DNA of 64,000 nt from Paraburkholderia sp. BCC1886 (GCF_900996245.1 NZ_CAAJGK010000052.1:310001-374000); one strand, 5' to 3'. Numbered from the stretch's first letter, positions 16,660-25,441 are shown. Numbers and translations are program-made. Notes: generated from the letters alone by a model not told the origin.

Positions 16660-17441
16660 CAGAACAGCCCCTGATAGACGCCGCCGTCGTTGACGATGTT
16701 CTGCGCCGTCATGAAACCGTTCTGCGCGCTGCACAGAAACGCGATCAGGTCGCCGCATTCCGAAGGATCGGCAAAGCGTCCGGCGGGACAATGACTCAAA
16801 CGGTTCTCGACGATCGCCTCGAAGGTCGTATTGCCGCGCGCAGCATGACCATGCAGATTGGTGATCAGCGCATCGGTTTCGAACAGACCCGGACACACGC
16901 TATTGATCACCACGTTGCGCGAGATCAGCTCGCGCGCCATCGCGGCAATCGCACCGGCGAGCGCCAGACGCGCCGCATGACTCGGCGCGAAGCCGACCTG
17001 CGGAAACTTGATGAAGCTCACCGACATGTTGACGATGCGCCCGAAGCCGCGTTCGCTCATACCCGGCACGAGCGCGCGGATCAGCTCCAGCGACGAGTAG
17101 AAATGCGCTTCCATCCAGCCGTCCCACGCCTCGCGCGTGAGTGTGCGAAAGTCGTCGGGCACCTGACGGATGCCCGGGTTCGCCACCAGGATATCGACGA
17201 CGCCCGCCTTCGCCAGCACCTCCGCGCGCCCTTCGGCGCTCCCCAGATCGGCGCTGACGGTCTGCACCTTCACCCCCGTCTCGTCGATGAGTTGCCGCGC
17301 CGCCGCCTCGAGCGTGTCCTGCGAGCGCGCAACCAGCGTCAGGTCCACGCCTTCCCGTGCGAGAGAACGCGCCGCCGCCAGTCCCAACCCCTTGCTGCCG
17401 CCGCAGATCACTGCGCGGCGCCCTCTGATACCTAAATCCAT
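16659..17441 (-). CDS. SDR-family protein lacking the canonical YxxxK catalytic pair
   Basis: A 260-residue SDR-fold protein. Cofactor motif CGGSKGLGLAAARSLARE (residues 13-30) and ILVANPG (84-90, for the usual NNAG) are recognisable, and VNMSVSF carries the Ser. Where classical enzymes have Tyr-x3-Lys, this one reads FAPSH: F151 and H155. Such substitutions are known in a 3-oxoacyl-reductase-like SDR subgroup, so it may use a different mechanism or act as a partner of the coupled SDR encoded downstream. GGAGAC is the ribosome site. It begins 88 bp after the decarboxylase gene. Confidence 0.85.
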   Translation of the reverse strand: MDLGIRGRRAVICGGSKGLGLAAARSLAREGVDLTLVARSQDTLEAAARQLIDETGVKVQTVSADLGSAEGRAEVLAKAGVVDILVANPGIRQVPDDFRTLTREAWDGWMEAHFYSSLELIRALVPGMSERGFGRIVNMSVSFIKFPQVGFAPSHAARLALAGAIAAMARELISRNVVINSVCPGLFETDALITNLHGHAARGNTTFEAIVENRLSHCPAGRFADPSECGDLIAFLCSAQNGFMTAQNIVNDGGVYQGLF

Positions 17442-17529
17442 AGTGTCTCCGCTGACCGGCGCGCGACGCGCCGGCCGAATTGCTGTCGAGCCGCGAATCG
17501 GCCCGGCTGTTGCATGTGTCGGTGCAGCC

Positions 17530-18966
17530 TTACTGCGCTGGCCTTGCGAACGAAGCCGCCAGCAAGCGCGGCGGCACCTTGAAGCGGCCCGCCACGTCGC
17601 GCCATTGCTCGCGCACGGTCGTGACCTCGGCGGTGTCGCCCGCGACCAGCACGGTGGCCGGCAGCAGTTGCGCGTTGTAACGCGCTGCGCCCGACTCGGT
17701 GTAGCCACCGGCGTCGAGAAACGCCACGAAGTCGCCGCGTTCGAGCGGCGGCATCATCCGGTCCGCGCCGACCTCGTCGGAATTGCACAGCGGGCCGACC
17801 AGATCGACGTGATCGATCGCGTCGCGCGCCGTGTCCCTGACCGCCACCGCGTGGTAGTACCAGTCGAGCGCGGACGCCCACGACAGGTGATTCGTCGACA
17901 GGTCCAGATTCACCCACTTCTTCGTCGCGCCCTGCTTGATTGCGCCGACCGTGCCGACCGCCACACCCGACGGCCCCGAGATCGCGCGGCCCGGTTCGAT
18001 GCGCAGTTTCGGCAGCGGCAGATTCAGGCGTTCCGCTTCCTCGCGGATCGCCGCGCCGCACAGACGTCCATAGATGTCCGGCGTCGGCGCGGCGTTGTCG
18101 TCGATCTGCGAGCGCGGACCCGTGCCATACCATTTGCCGAAAGTCCAGCCGCCGCCGATATCGATGCAAGGCGGCGTCCAGCCGGTTTGATCGCGCAGGA
18201 AACCGGACCAGACGATCATCTCGCGCGCCATGATCGCGAAGTTCTCGGGATCGTTCGACATGCGGCTCAGGTGGAAATGGGTTTCCTTCAACTCGATGTT
18301 CGGCATGGCCTGCGCGCGCTTGACGATCTCGACCGTCTGTTCGCGCGTCATGCCCCACTTGGTCGAATCGCTCTGCTCCTTGAGCGTGCCCGGGCCGTGC
18401 ATCGCGACACCGGTGCGTCCGGCGAGCGGCAGCAGGTCGAGTTTGAGCCGGATCCCGATCGCCACTTTTTTGCCGAGCCGTTTCGATATGACGTCGATGC
18501 GGTCGAGTTCGTCCATTGCGTCGATGTTCACGCAGATGCCGTTGGCAATCGCCATCTCGAGCTCTTCGTCCTGCTTGTTCGAGCCGTTCAGCACGAGCTT
18601 CTGCGGATCGGTGCCGGCCAGCAGCGCGATATACATTTCGTTCACGCCGAAGCAGTCGCCGCCCGCACCTTCCTGATTGAGAATGTGGCGAATCGCGAGA
18701 CCGTTGTTCGACTTGTTGGCAAACAGGATTTCGACTTGCGGATAGTGCGCGAGAAAACCGTCGCGAAACGCCCGATAGCGCTCGCGCAATTCATTTTCCG
18801 AAATGATGTAGAGCGGCGCGCCGTAGGTTTCGGCGAGCGCCTGCACGTCGCAGCCGTCGACCCACAGATTGCCGTTCGCGCCGATGCCGATGTACTTGCC
18901 GTATTGCACGGAGAAACCACAGGGGTTCGCGTCCGTGCCAGGTGCTGCAGTCTGGTGTTGCGTCAT
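17530..18966 (-). CDS. fold-III PLP-dependent amino-acid decarboxylase (LysA/ornithine decarboxylase-like)
   Basis: A 478-residue alanine-racemase-fold decarboxylase. The PLP lysine is K85 in EILFANKSNNG; THFHLSRMSNDPENF (the His stacks on PLP), DIGGGWTFG, IEPGRAISG and, near the C-terminus, GPLCNSDEV with the catalytic Cys and FLDAGGYTESGAARYN match the family. It differs from biosynthetic diaminopimelate decarboxylase, being longer and placed in a catabolic operon between a DapA-like lyase and SDRs. I start at the ATG after GGAGAG, 38 bp past the DapA-like stop; upstream start codons would overlap that gene. It should remove CO2 from a basic or unusual amino acid; the substrate is not deducible. 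Confidence 0.87.
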   Translation of the reverse strand: MTQHQTAAPGTDANPCGFSVQYGKYIGIGANGNLWVDGCDVQALAETYGAPLYIISENELRERYRAFRDGFLAHYPQVEILFANKSNNGLAIRHILNQEGAGGDCFGVNEMYIALLAGTDPQKLVLNGSNKQDEELEMAIANGICVNIDAMDELDRIDVISKRLGKKVAIGIRLKLDLLPLAGRTGVAMHGPGTLKEQSDSTKWGMTREQTVEIVKRAQAMPNIELKETHFHLSRMSNDPENFAIMAREMIVWSGFLRDQTGWTPPCIDIGGGWTFGKWYGTGPRSQIDDNAAPTPDIYGRLCGAAIREEAERLNLPLPKLRIEPGRAISGPSGVAVGTVGAIKQGATKKWVNLDLSTNHLSWASALDWYYHAVAVRDTARDAIDHVDLVGPLCNSDEVGADRMMPPLERGDFVAFLDAGGYTESGAARYNAQLLPATVLVAGDTAEVTTVREQWRDVAGRFKVPPRLLAASFARPAQ

Positions 18967-19004
18967 GATTCTCTCCTTCGTGATGTCGCTACGCGTGTCC
19001 CGCT

Positions 19005-19910
19005 TTACAGCAGACCTTCCGCCTGCAAGCCCGCGGCGATCGCATCGCACTGGCTCGCCGACAACGCGCGCAGCGGCGCGCGCGGCTTACCGCCACCGGG
19101 AATGCCGAGCAGATCCATCGCCGCCTTGGTCGACGGATACAGGGTGCGGCCGTCGCTCGTGAACAGATCGGTAAGACGGCGGCCCGTCGCCTGGAGTCGC
19201 GCCGCGAGCAGACGGTCGCCGTCGCGCGCCGCTTCGAAGAGGGTCTGCCCGCCCTCGTCCCACACGTTCGGGAAGCAGTCGATCACGCCATCGGCGCCCA
19301 GCTCCACGGCCGGCACGCCGAACACCGACGAAGGCCCGCAGAAGACCCGCAAGGTTTCATTGACGGCGAGAAAGGTGCCGTAGAAGTTATTCCAGTCGCC
19401 CGAGCTTTCCTTCACGGCCACCACGCGTTCCAGTTGCGCGAGACGGGCGACCAGTTTTGGCGTGAGGTAATTCACCGCGTTGCCGGGAATGTTGTAGAGC
19501 ATCACCGGCAAGCCACTGCCTGCGGTCACATCGGCGTAGTGCGCAAAAATCTCGTCGTCGGTCAGCTTGACGAAGTACGGCGGCAGGATCAGCGCGCCAT
19601 CGCAACCGGCCTGCTCGGCTTGCCGGGTGAGCGCGATCGTGTCTTCCACACCGATCATGCCGGTGCCCGCGATCAGCGTGCCGCGCGAGCCGACCACCGC
19701 TTTCGACGCGGCAAAGAGGCGCGCGCGTTCCGCCGCGCTCATCGCCCAGAATTCGCCGGTGCAGCCGCCCACCACCACGCCGGTGGCGCCGAGCGCGAGG
19801 TGCCGCTCGATGACGTCGCCCAACTCGCGTTCGTCGATCTTGCCGCTGTCGTCGAACGGGGTCGTGATTGCCGGCATCGCGCCGGTCCAGTTCACACTAT
19901 CTCGGTTCAT
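19005..19910 (-). CDS. DapA/NanA-family lyase or aldolase
   Basis: A 301-residue class I lyase of the dihydrodipicolinate synthase superfamily: Schiff-base K167 in VAVKESS, Y139 in MLYNIPG and the carboxylate loop GGCTGEF (48-54), where Cys replaces the commoner Thr. It lies between the ABC ATPase and the decarboxylase, so it acts in the same catabolic route. It is only moderately similar to the DapA-like protein encoded at 10378, suggesting two different retro-aldol or deaminase steps rather than redundancy. Confidence 0.88.
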   Translation of the reverse strand: MNRDSVNWTGAMPAITTPFDDSGKIDERELGDVIERHLALGATGVVVGGCTGEFWAMSAAERARLFAASKAVVGSRGTLIAGTGMIGVEDTIALTRQAEQAGCDGALILPPYFVKLTDDEIFAHYADVTAGSGLPVMLYNIPGNAVNYLTPKLVARLAQLERVVAVKESSGDWNNFYGTFLAVNETLRVFCGPSSVFGVPAVELGADGVIDCFPNVWDEGGQTLFEAARDGDRLLAARLQATGRRLTDLFTSDGRTLYPSTKAAMDLLGIPGGGKPRAPLRALSASQCDAIAAGLQAEGLL

Positions 19911-19951
19911 TCAGAATCCCGTGGTCATTGCGTGGTCATTGATAACGAATT

Positions 19952-21079
19952 TCATGCTGCGTCGCGAGTGCGTTTGATCGCGGTGACGTTGAGGTCGTCG
20001 CGGTTCAGACGCAGGCCGCTTTGTCGGGAGAACACGTGCACGCGCGAGAGCGTCACGTCGAACGGCACGTCCTGGCCGGCGCGTAGTTCGGCGGCCAGCG
20101 GCACGTCGCTCGCAATACGCGTGCAGAGGGTCGCGCCGCCGCAGTCCATCAGCACGATGGATTCGTGGCCGGTCGGCTCGACGACCTTGATGCGCGCGCT
20201 CTGGGCGCCACGGCCGAGGACGATGTCTTCGGGACGCAAGCCGATGGCGACCTCGCCCACTGCCTCTGCGCGCAAGGCGGAATGCGGCAGCCGTAGCGAC
20301 AGGCCGCCGGCGCGCACTGCGAAACCGCTGTCGTCGCGCTGCAGGTCGCCGTCGATCAGCGACATCGCCGGTGTGCCGATGAAGCCCGCGACGAACTGGT
20401 TCGCCGGCCGGTAGTAGATTTCGTCGGGCGTGCCGAACTGCTGCAGCACGCCGCCGCTCATCACCGCGATGCGGGTCGACATGGTCATGGCTTCGAGCTG
20501 GTCGTGCGTGACGTACACCGTCGTCGTACCGATGCGCCGATGCAACTCGATCAGCTCCGCCCGCATGTGCGCGCGCAGCTTGGCGTCGAGGTTCGACAGC
20601 GGTTCGTCGAGCAGAAACACCTTCGGCTTGCGGATCAGCGCGCGGCCGAGCGCCACGCGCTGTTGCTGGCCGCCCGAGAGTTGCTTGGGCTTTCTCGCCA
20701 GCAGCGGTTCGAGCTGCAGCAACTGCGCGACGTTGGCCAGCATCCCGGGCCAGTCGCGCTTCGGCACGCCGCGTTTTTTCAGCGGATAAACGATGTTCTC
20801 CGCCACGGTCAGATGCGGATACAGCGCATACGACTGGAACACCATCGCGATATCGCGTTTGGCCGGCGGCAATTCGTGCACCTCGTGTCCGCCGATATGA
20901 ATTGCGCCGCTCGTCGGCTGCTCGAGCCCGGCCAGCATGCGCAGGGTGGTCGTCTTGCCGCAACCCGAAGGCCCGAGCAGGCTGACGAACTCGCCGTCGC
21001 GAATATCGAGGTCGAGCGACGGAATGGACACCGTTTCGCCGAAAACCTTGCGTACGTTCTTGAAACTCACTGCTGCCAT
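19952..21079 (-). CDS. ABC transporter ATP-binding protein, UgpC/MsmK type
   Basis: A 375-residue ATPase of the carbohydrate (CUT1) kind. Walker A GPSGCGKTT (36-44), Q-loop FQSYALYPHLT, signature LSGGQQQRVALGRALIRKP, Walker B VFLLDEPLSNLDAKLR and switch His in VYVTHDQLEAM are present. The C-terminal 130 residues form the MalK-like TOBE/regulatory region (IGLRPEDIVLG). It energises the two CUT1 permeases encoded just upstream. The operon context suggests a polyol, sugar-acid or bulky conjugated substrate rather than a free amino acid. Confidence 0.92.
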   Translation of the reverse strand: MAAVSFKNVRKVFGETVSIPSLDLDIRDGEFVSLLGPSGCGKTTTLRMLAGLEQPTSGAIHIGGHEVHELPPAKRDIAMVFQSYALYPHLTVAENIVYPLKKRGVPKRDWPGMLANVAQLLQLEPLLARKPKQLSGGQQQRVALGRALIRKPKVFLLDEPLSNLDAKLRAHMRAELIELHRRIGTTTVYVTHDQLEAMTMSTRIAVMSGGVLQQFGTPDEIYYRPANQFVAGFIGTPAMSLIDGDLQRDDSGFAVRAGGLSLRLPHSALRAEAVGEVAIGLRPEDIVLGRGAQSARIKVVEPTGHESIVLMDCGGATLCTRIASDVPLAAELRAGQDVPFDVTLSRVHVFSRQSGLRLNRDDLNVTAIKRTRDAA

Positions 21080-21131
21080 GGATCTACTCCGGAATGCATG
21101 TGTCTTGTGTTGCCGGTCATCGACATTCGAC

Positions 21132-21962
21132 TCAGCCCTTCACGCCGCCCGCACCGAAGCCGCTGGTCAGATAGCGCTGCAGGAAGGCGAAAAAGAACAG
21201 CAGTGGCACGCTCATCATCACCGAGGCCGCCATCAGCAACGACCATTCGATGTTGAACGACGACACGAGCATGTTCATGACGCCGGTGGTGAGCGGGCGG
21301 GTCTCGTCGGTGTTGACCATGACGAGCGCGTACAGATACTCGTTCCACGCCAGGATGAAGGTGAACAGCGCGGTGGAAATGATGCCGGGCAGCGCTTGCG
21401 GCAGGATCACGTCCTTGAACGCTTCGAGCCGGCTCGCGCCGTCGACGAGAGCGGCGGCTTCGAGGTCTTCCGGAATGCCGGCCATGAACGAGCGCAGCAA
21501 CCACAGCGCGTACGGCAGCGCGAACGTGGTGTACGAAATGACGAGGCTGGTCAGCGTGTTCTCGAGACCGAGCTTCACCATCATCAGATACAGCGGGATG
21601 ATGAGCACGACCGAGGGCATCAGATACGTGCACAGCACGGCCACGGCGATGGTTTCGCGGCCGCGATACCGGAAGCGCGCGAGGCTGTAGCCGCCGAGGG
21701 TCGCCACCGCCATGACGACGATCGTGGTCGCCACGGACAGCACCACCGAGTTCCAGAAGTAGCTCAGAAACGGCGTGTCTTCCAGCAGGCGGCGGTAATG
21801 CTCGAAGGTCACGTGTTCGGGCAGCAGCCTGATCGGAAACACGAACAGCTCGCTCTGCGGCTTGATGGACGTGAGCACCATCCAGATGAGCGGGAACACC
21901 ATCAGGATGACGATGACCCAGGTGACCAGCGACGCCAGCGGGTTGATCTTATCGGCTCGCAT
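21132..21962 (-). CDS. ABC transporter permease, CUT1 MalG-like
   Basis: A 276-residue inner-membrane protein with six predicted helices starting with LASLVTWVIVILMVFPLIWMV, a periplasmic loop, and the coupling motif EDLEAAALVDGASRLEAFKDVILPQALPG near residues 180-208. It ends with LQRYLTSGFGAGGVKG as MalG-type permeases do. Its start overlaps the end of the other permease by 14 bp, implying coupled translation and heterodimer formation. Confidence 0.92.
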   Translation of the reverse strand: MRADKINPLASLVTWVIVILMVFPLIWMVLTSIKPQSELFVFPIRLLPEHVTFEHYRRLLEDTPFLSYFWNSVVLSVATTIVVMAVATLGGYSLARFRYRGRETIAVAVLCTYLMPSVVLIIPLYLMMVKLGLENTLTSLVISYTTFALPYALWLLRSFMAGIPEDLEAAALVDGASRLEAFKDVILPQALPGIISTALFTFILAWNEYLYALVMVNTDETRPLTTGVMNMLVSSFNIEWSLLMAASVMMSVPLLFFFAFLQRYLTSGFGAGGVKG

Positions 21963-22875
21963 CTTGACTCCTCGTGCGTTGCGAACGGTAGAGGTAAGCA
22001 GCCATCAGCACAGCCATGACGACCATCATGCCCACCGCCGAGGTGGATGCGGTGCCCATCTGGTTCAACCCGAATGCCTGCTGGTACACCAGCAGCGGCA
22101 CCGAGCGCGTCTGATTGACCGGACCGCCGCCGGTCATCAGATACAGCAGGTCGAATTCCTTGAAGTCCCAGATGATGCGCAGCAGGATCACCACGCCCAG
22201 CACCTCGCGCAGTTGCGGCAAAGTCACGTCGAAGAACCGGCCGATAGGTCCCGCACCGTCCATTCGCGCGGCTTCGTAAAGCGACAGCGGGATGGTCTGC
22301 AAGCGCGCCAATACCGCGATCACCACGAACGGGAAGTACTTCCATGTGCCCACCAGCACGATGCTGATCATCGCGTTAGGCATCTGGCCAAGCCAGTTCA
22401 CGGGCGCGTCGACGATATGCATTTCGAGCAGCACCTGATTCAGCAGACCGTAAAGGTCGTTGAACAGCCAGCGCCACACCAGCACCGCGACGACGGTCGA
22501 GACGAAGTAGGGAAACAGCACGAGACTGCGCGCGGCGGAGCGGAACAGGATTTTTTCGTTCAGCAGCAAAGCCATGCCGACGCCGCAGAGAATCTGCAGG
22601 ATCAGCGTGGCGGTCGTCCAGACGATCGTCACCCAGAGCGAGAACCAGAACGTCGACGAGCCGAGCATGTCGCGGTAGTTCGCGAGACCGACGAAGCTCG
22701 ATTGCTGGGTCGGCGTGTACACCGAATTCAACGAGAGCCACAGCGCGTAAAGCAGCGGGTACACGATCGTCGCGATCAGCAGCAGCATGGCCGGCGCGAC
22801 CAGCAGAATGCCGAGCCGGCTATAGGTCGACTCGAGCGAACGGACGCCCATGCTGGGCAAAGAGGCGGTGGCCAT
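21949..22875 (-). CDS. ABC transporter permease, CUT1 MalF-like
   Basis: A 308-residue permease. The first helix is LGILLVAPAMLLLIATIVYPLLYALWLSL, then SVYTPTQQSSFVGLANYRDML, and the coupling loop LSLYEAARMDGAGPIGRFFDVTLPQL lies near 208-234. The reading frame is open far upstream into the binding-protein gene, but homologues begin near MATASLPSMGVRSLES, so that ATG is used. The 116-bp gap to the binding-protein gene holds no obvious terminator. Confidence 0.9.
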   Translation of the reverse strand: MATASLPSMGVRSLESTYSRLGILLVAPAMLLLIATIVYPLLYALWLSLNSVYTPTQQSSFVGLANYRDMLGSSTFWFSLWVTIVWTTATLILQILCGVGMALLLNEKILFRSAARSLVLFPYFVSTVVAVLVWRWLFNDLYGLLNQVLLEMHIVDAPVNWLGQMPNAMISIVLVGTWKYFPFVVIAVLARLQTIPLSLYEAARMDGAGPIGRFFDVTLPQLREVLGVVILLRIIWDFKEFDLLYLMTGGGPVNQTRSVPLLVYQQAFGLNQMGTASTSAVGMMVVMAVLMAAYLYRSQRTRSQDASR

Positions 22876-22991
22876 GCGTATTTCCGTAACAGGTCCGTGC
22901 CTGCCTGAGCGCGGGCAGTGCTGGACAGTGACTGGCTTGGACAAGCGTCCGATGCCGCGCGCTGGTTGCACGCAGCATCGCAGACGCGTTA

Positions 22992-24356
22992 TCAGGCTTT
23001 CATCAATGCTTCGAGCTTCTTCGCGGTCGCGCTGACGACCGGCTTCGGCGCCTCGTTGTTGAGCACCACGCGTTGCACCATCTCGGCCAGCACGTTGCTC
23101 GCGACGATTTCGTTGGCGCGCCGGTTCGGCTTGTGCGACGGCGATTCGTAGCCGAGGTTGTGTCCGGACGCGGCGGCGGCGGACATCAGCGCCACTTCCT
23201 TCGGATATTTCCTGATGATCGGATTGCCCGAGTAGCGCGGGTCCGCGGCGATCGTCTTCAGCACCGGCAGCAGATGCGCCGGGGCGCCGAGCAGTTCGGA
23301 GATGTAACCGGCCGGATCGAACAGATATTCCGCGAACAGTTTGGAAGCCGAAATATTTTTGGCCTTCTTTGGAATGAAGATGCAAGGGAAGTCGTTGTAG
23401 GTCCAGGGCTGCACCGACTTCGACTGGGTCGGGTACGTTGCACAGGTGACGAAATCGGCGATGGCCGGATTCTGCGTCGCGATGTTGTCGAGCACGCGGC
23501 CACCGTAAATGCCGGTTGCCGTCGAACCGGAAACGAAGGCCGTCAGGCTTTCACCCCAGCTATATCCGGTCGCGCCCGGCGGACAGAACTCGCGCATCGA
23601 CTTGTAGAAGTCGAGGGCGTCGAGGGTCGCCTGGCTGTCGATGCCGACCTGCAGGTCCGGCGTGAACACCTGGCCGCCGGCGCGATGAATGAAGCCCAGC
23701 ATGATCAGCGAGGTCATGCTGTTCAGGCCGTATGGCAGCGGCGCGCCGTAGATGCGGCCGCCCTGCATTTTCTTGCAGGCGCTGCGCAGTTCGTCCCAGG
23801 TTTCAGGCACTTTGTCGACGCCGGCTTTCTGCATCAGGTCGCGGCGGATCCACAGCACGTCCGCGGCGGTATTGGCAAGTCCCGTCGCGCACAGTTTGCC
23901 GTCGGCAGTTCTGAAGACGTCGTTGGCGTTCGGGTAGTACTTGTCCACGCCGACTTTTGCGACGACGTCGTCGATCGGTTCAACGAGGCCATCGGCGTAA
24001 TACGTCTGCGCGGCATAAGACGGCAGGTGCGTGATGATGTCCGGCACCTGATTCGCGGCAAAGGCCGCGGCGAGTTGCGCCGGATAGCCTTCGTCGGACG
24101 TGGCTTCGAAGACCACCTTGACGCCCGGATGCGCCGTCATGAAACCGGCGATCTGCGCCTTGTAGGCCTTCAGCTGATCCGGCGCGGCTTGCGTCGACCA
24201 CCAGCGCAAGGTGATCGGTTCCGCGCCGAACGCGCGGCCGAAAGGCACTCCCGCCACCGTCGCCGTCAGACCCGCCGATGCCGCTAATTTGAGCAGGCGA
24301 CGCCGTTTTTCCGATTGGACTGCTGTTTCCTGCTTCCGATATCTGTCGACCGCCAT
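22992..24356 (-). CDS. extracellular solute-binding protein, family 1 (CUT1 importer)
   Basis: A 454-residue periplasmic binding protein. A basic region and hydrophobic stretch (EKRRRLLKLAASAGLTATVAGVPF, residues 16-39) form an export signal with cleavage near AFGA-EP; the paired-Arg character resembles a Tat signal but lacks a clear SRRxFLK. The mature protein starts with ITLRWWSTQAAPDQLKAYKAQI, typical of family 1 (MalE/UgpB-like). It is first in the long leftward operon and has two candidate operators in its 295-bp upstream region, so it is the substrate-capture component of the regulon. Confidence 0.9.
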   Translation of the reverse strand: MAVDRYRKQETAVQSEKRRRLLKLAASAGLTATVAGVPFGRAFGAEPITLRWWSTQAAPDQLKAYKAQIAGFMTAHPGVKVVFEATSDEGYPAQLAAAFAANQVPDIITHLPSYAAQTYYADGLVEPIDDVVAKVGVDKYYPNANDVFRTADGKLCATGLANTAADVLWIRRDLMQKAGVDKVPETWDELRSACKKMQGGRIYGAPLPYGLNSMTSLIMLGFIHRAGGQVFTPDLQVGIDSQATLDALDFYKSMREFCPPGATGYSWGESLTAFVSGSTATGIYGGRVLDNIATQNPAIADFVTCATYPTQSKSVQPWTYNDFPCIFIPKKAKNISASKLFAEYLFDPAGYISELLGAPAHLLPVLKTIAADPRYSGNPIIRKYPKEVALMSAAAASGHNLGYESPSHKPNRRANEIVASNVLAEMVQRVVLNNEAPKPVVSATAKKLEALMKA

Positions 24357-24376
24357 ACTCGATGATCCCCCGAATT

Positions 24377-24393
24377 AGTGCGCCTGTCGCACC
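24377..24393. promoter_or_regulatory. candidate operator, proximal site of the long ABC/catabolic operon
   Basis: AGTGCGCCTGTCGCACC has two opposed GTGCG half sites around the centre and matches about 9-10 of 17 consensus positions. It lies 21 bp before the binding-protein start codon, where occupancy would block initiation or elongation. Confidence 0.4.
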
Positions 24394-24490
24394 GATGTTC
24401 GTATTTATACATGACTAAAAATCGGGAAACAACGGTTTTCTGGGTTGGAAGCGGCTGCCAAGCTATGCTCTGCAGACTTATACCTATTTA

Positions 24491-24507
24491 TGTTCGCCAT
24501 GCGCACT
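24491..24507. promoter_or_regulatory. candidate operator, distal site of the long ABC/catabolic operon
   Basis: TGTTCGCCATGCGCACT matches TGTTCGC-N3-GCGAACA in 12 of 14 half-site positions, the clearest copy in the window. It lies about 135 bp before the binding-protein start and might serve as an activation site. Confidence 0.6.
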
Positions 24508-24651
24508 TTTATATAATCGATTTCCGGACTCGTGATACAGCCAAATACGCGCAGCGAAGTGCCCAAACATTTCTTGCAAACCAATTTGCCTGGGTCGCAC
24601 GCGCTATGATCGGAACCCGCAATCCCCGTCCCGAAACACACGACACCCACG

Positions 24652-25395
24652 ATGTCCCGAGCCAAACTCAAACCTGCCGACCTCGACCGCCCGCTCTCCG
24701 ACGCGGAATTCGAAGAACTCGATACCTTTCTGGTCTCCGACGTGACGTCGGAAGAGACGCTGACCATCGAAGCGCTCGACGGTTATCTGACCGCGCTGGC
24801 CATCGGACCAACTACGCTGGCGCCCAATTACTGGCTGCCGCGCGTGTGGGGACCGAGCGAGGCGGACACGCCGGCATTCGATTCCGTCGAAGAGGCGCAG
24901 CACATCCTCGGGCTGATCCTGCGGCAGATGAACGGCATCATCGCGAGCATCGAAAGCGATCCGGACGGCTTCGAGCCGGTCTTCGGCTTCGTCGTCACCG
25001 ACGAACAGGATCGCGAATACATAGATGGCGGCGCATGGGCGATGGGCTTCATGCAAGGGCTCGAGCTGGTGCGGGCCGACTGGCAGCCGCTATTCGACAG
25101 CGAGGAGGGGCAGGCGTGGTTGCGACCGCTGCATCTGCTGGGCGCACTGGAACTCACGCCGGAAGAAGAGGCGCTGGTCGAAGCCCCGGAACAGGAGGAC
25201 GCGCTGACCCGGCAGATTCCGGCCAGCATCGCGGCAATTTTCCGCTACTGGCTGCCGCATCGCGAAGAGGTCGACGAGCAAATGCCGGGCACGATCGAAC
25301 GCGCCGACCCGAAGGTCGGTCGTAACGATCCGTGTCCGTGTGGAAGCGGCAAGAAATTCAAGAAGTGTTGCGGCGCGGCGGCCACGCTGCACTGA
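24652..25395 (+). CDS. UPF0149 (YecA-type) protein with C-terminal SEC-C zinc motif
   Basis: A 247-residue cytosolic protein. Residues about 12-190 are a UPF0149/YgfB-like helical domain (PLSDAEFEELDTFLV, IEALDGYLTALAIGP, WAMGFMQGLEL). The last 25 residues are a SEC-C zinc site, GRNDPCPCGSGKKFKKCCG, with Cys at CPC and CC as in SecA. The family is widespread, with YecA linked to SecA/ribosome interaction, but its job here is not known. It stands alone between the catabolic operon and an aminotransferase. Confidence 0.9.
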   Translation: MSRAKLKPADLDRPLSDAEFEELDTFLVSDVTSEETLTIEALDGYLTALAIGPTTLAPNYWLPRVWGPSEADTPAFDSVEEAQHILGLILRQMNGIIASIESDPDGFEPVFGFVVTDEQDREYIDGGAWAMGFMQGLELVRADWQPLFDSEEGQAWLRPLHLLGALELTPEEEALVEAPEQEDALTRQIPASIAAIFRYWLPHREEVDEQMPGTIERADPKVGRNDPCPCGSGKKFKKCCGAAATLH

Positions 25396-25441
25396 GGTGG
25401 CGGCGCCTGTACGGCCCTACGGCCCTATGGCCCGTTGCGCG

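Noticed and set aside
19005..19910. Biosynthetic dapA plus lysA pair (lysine synthesis)
   Set aside because: The lyase and fold-III decarboxylase sit in a long operon with a sugar-type ABC importer and oxidases and share the regulon operator; a second DapA-like gene lies in the same regulon, so a catabolic role is favoured.
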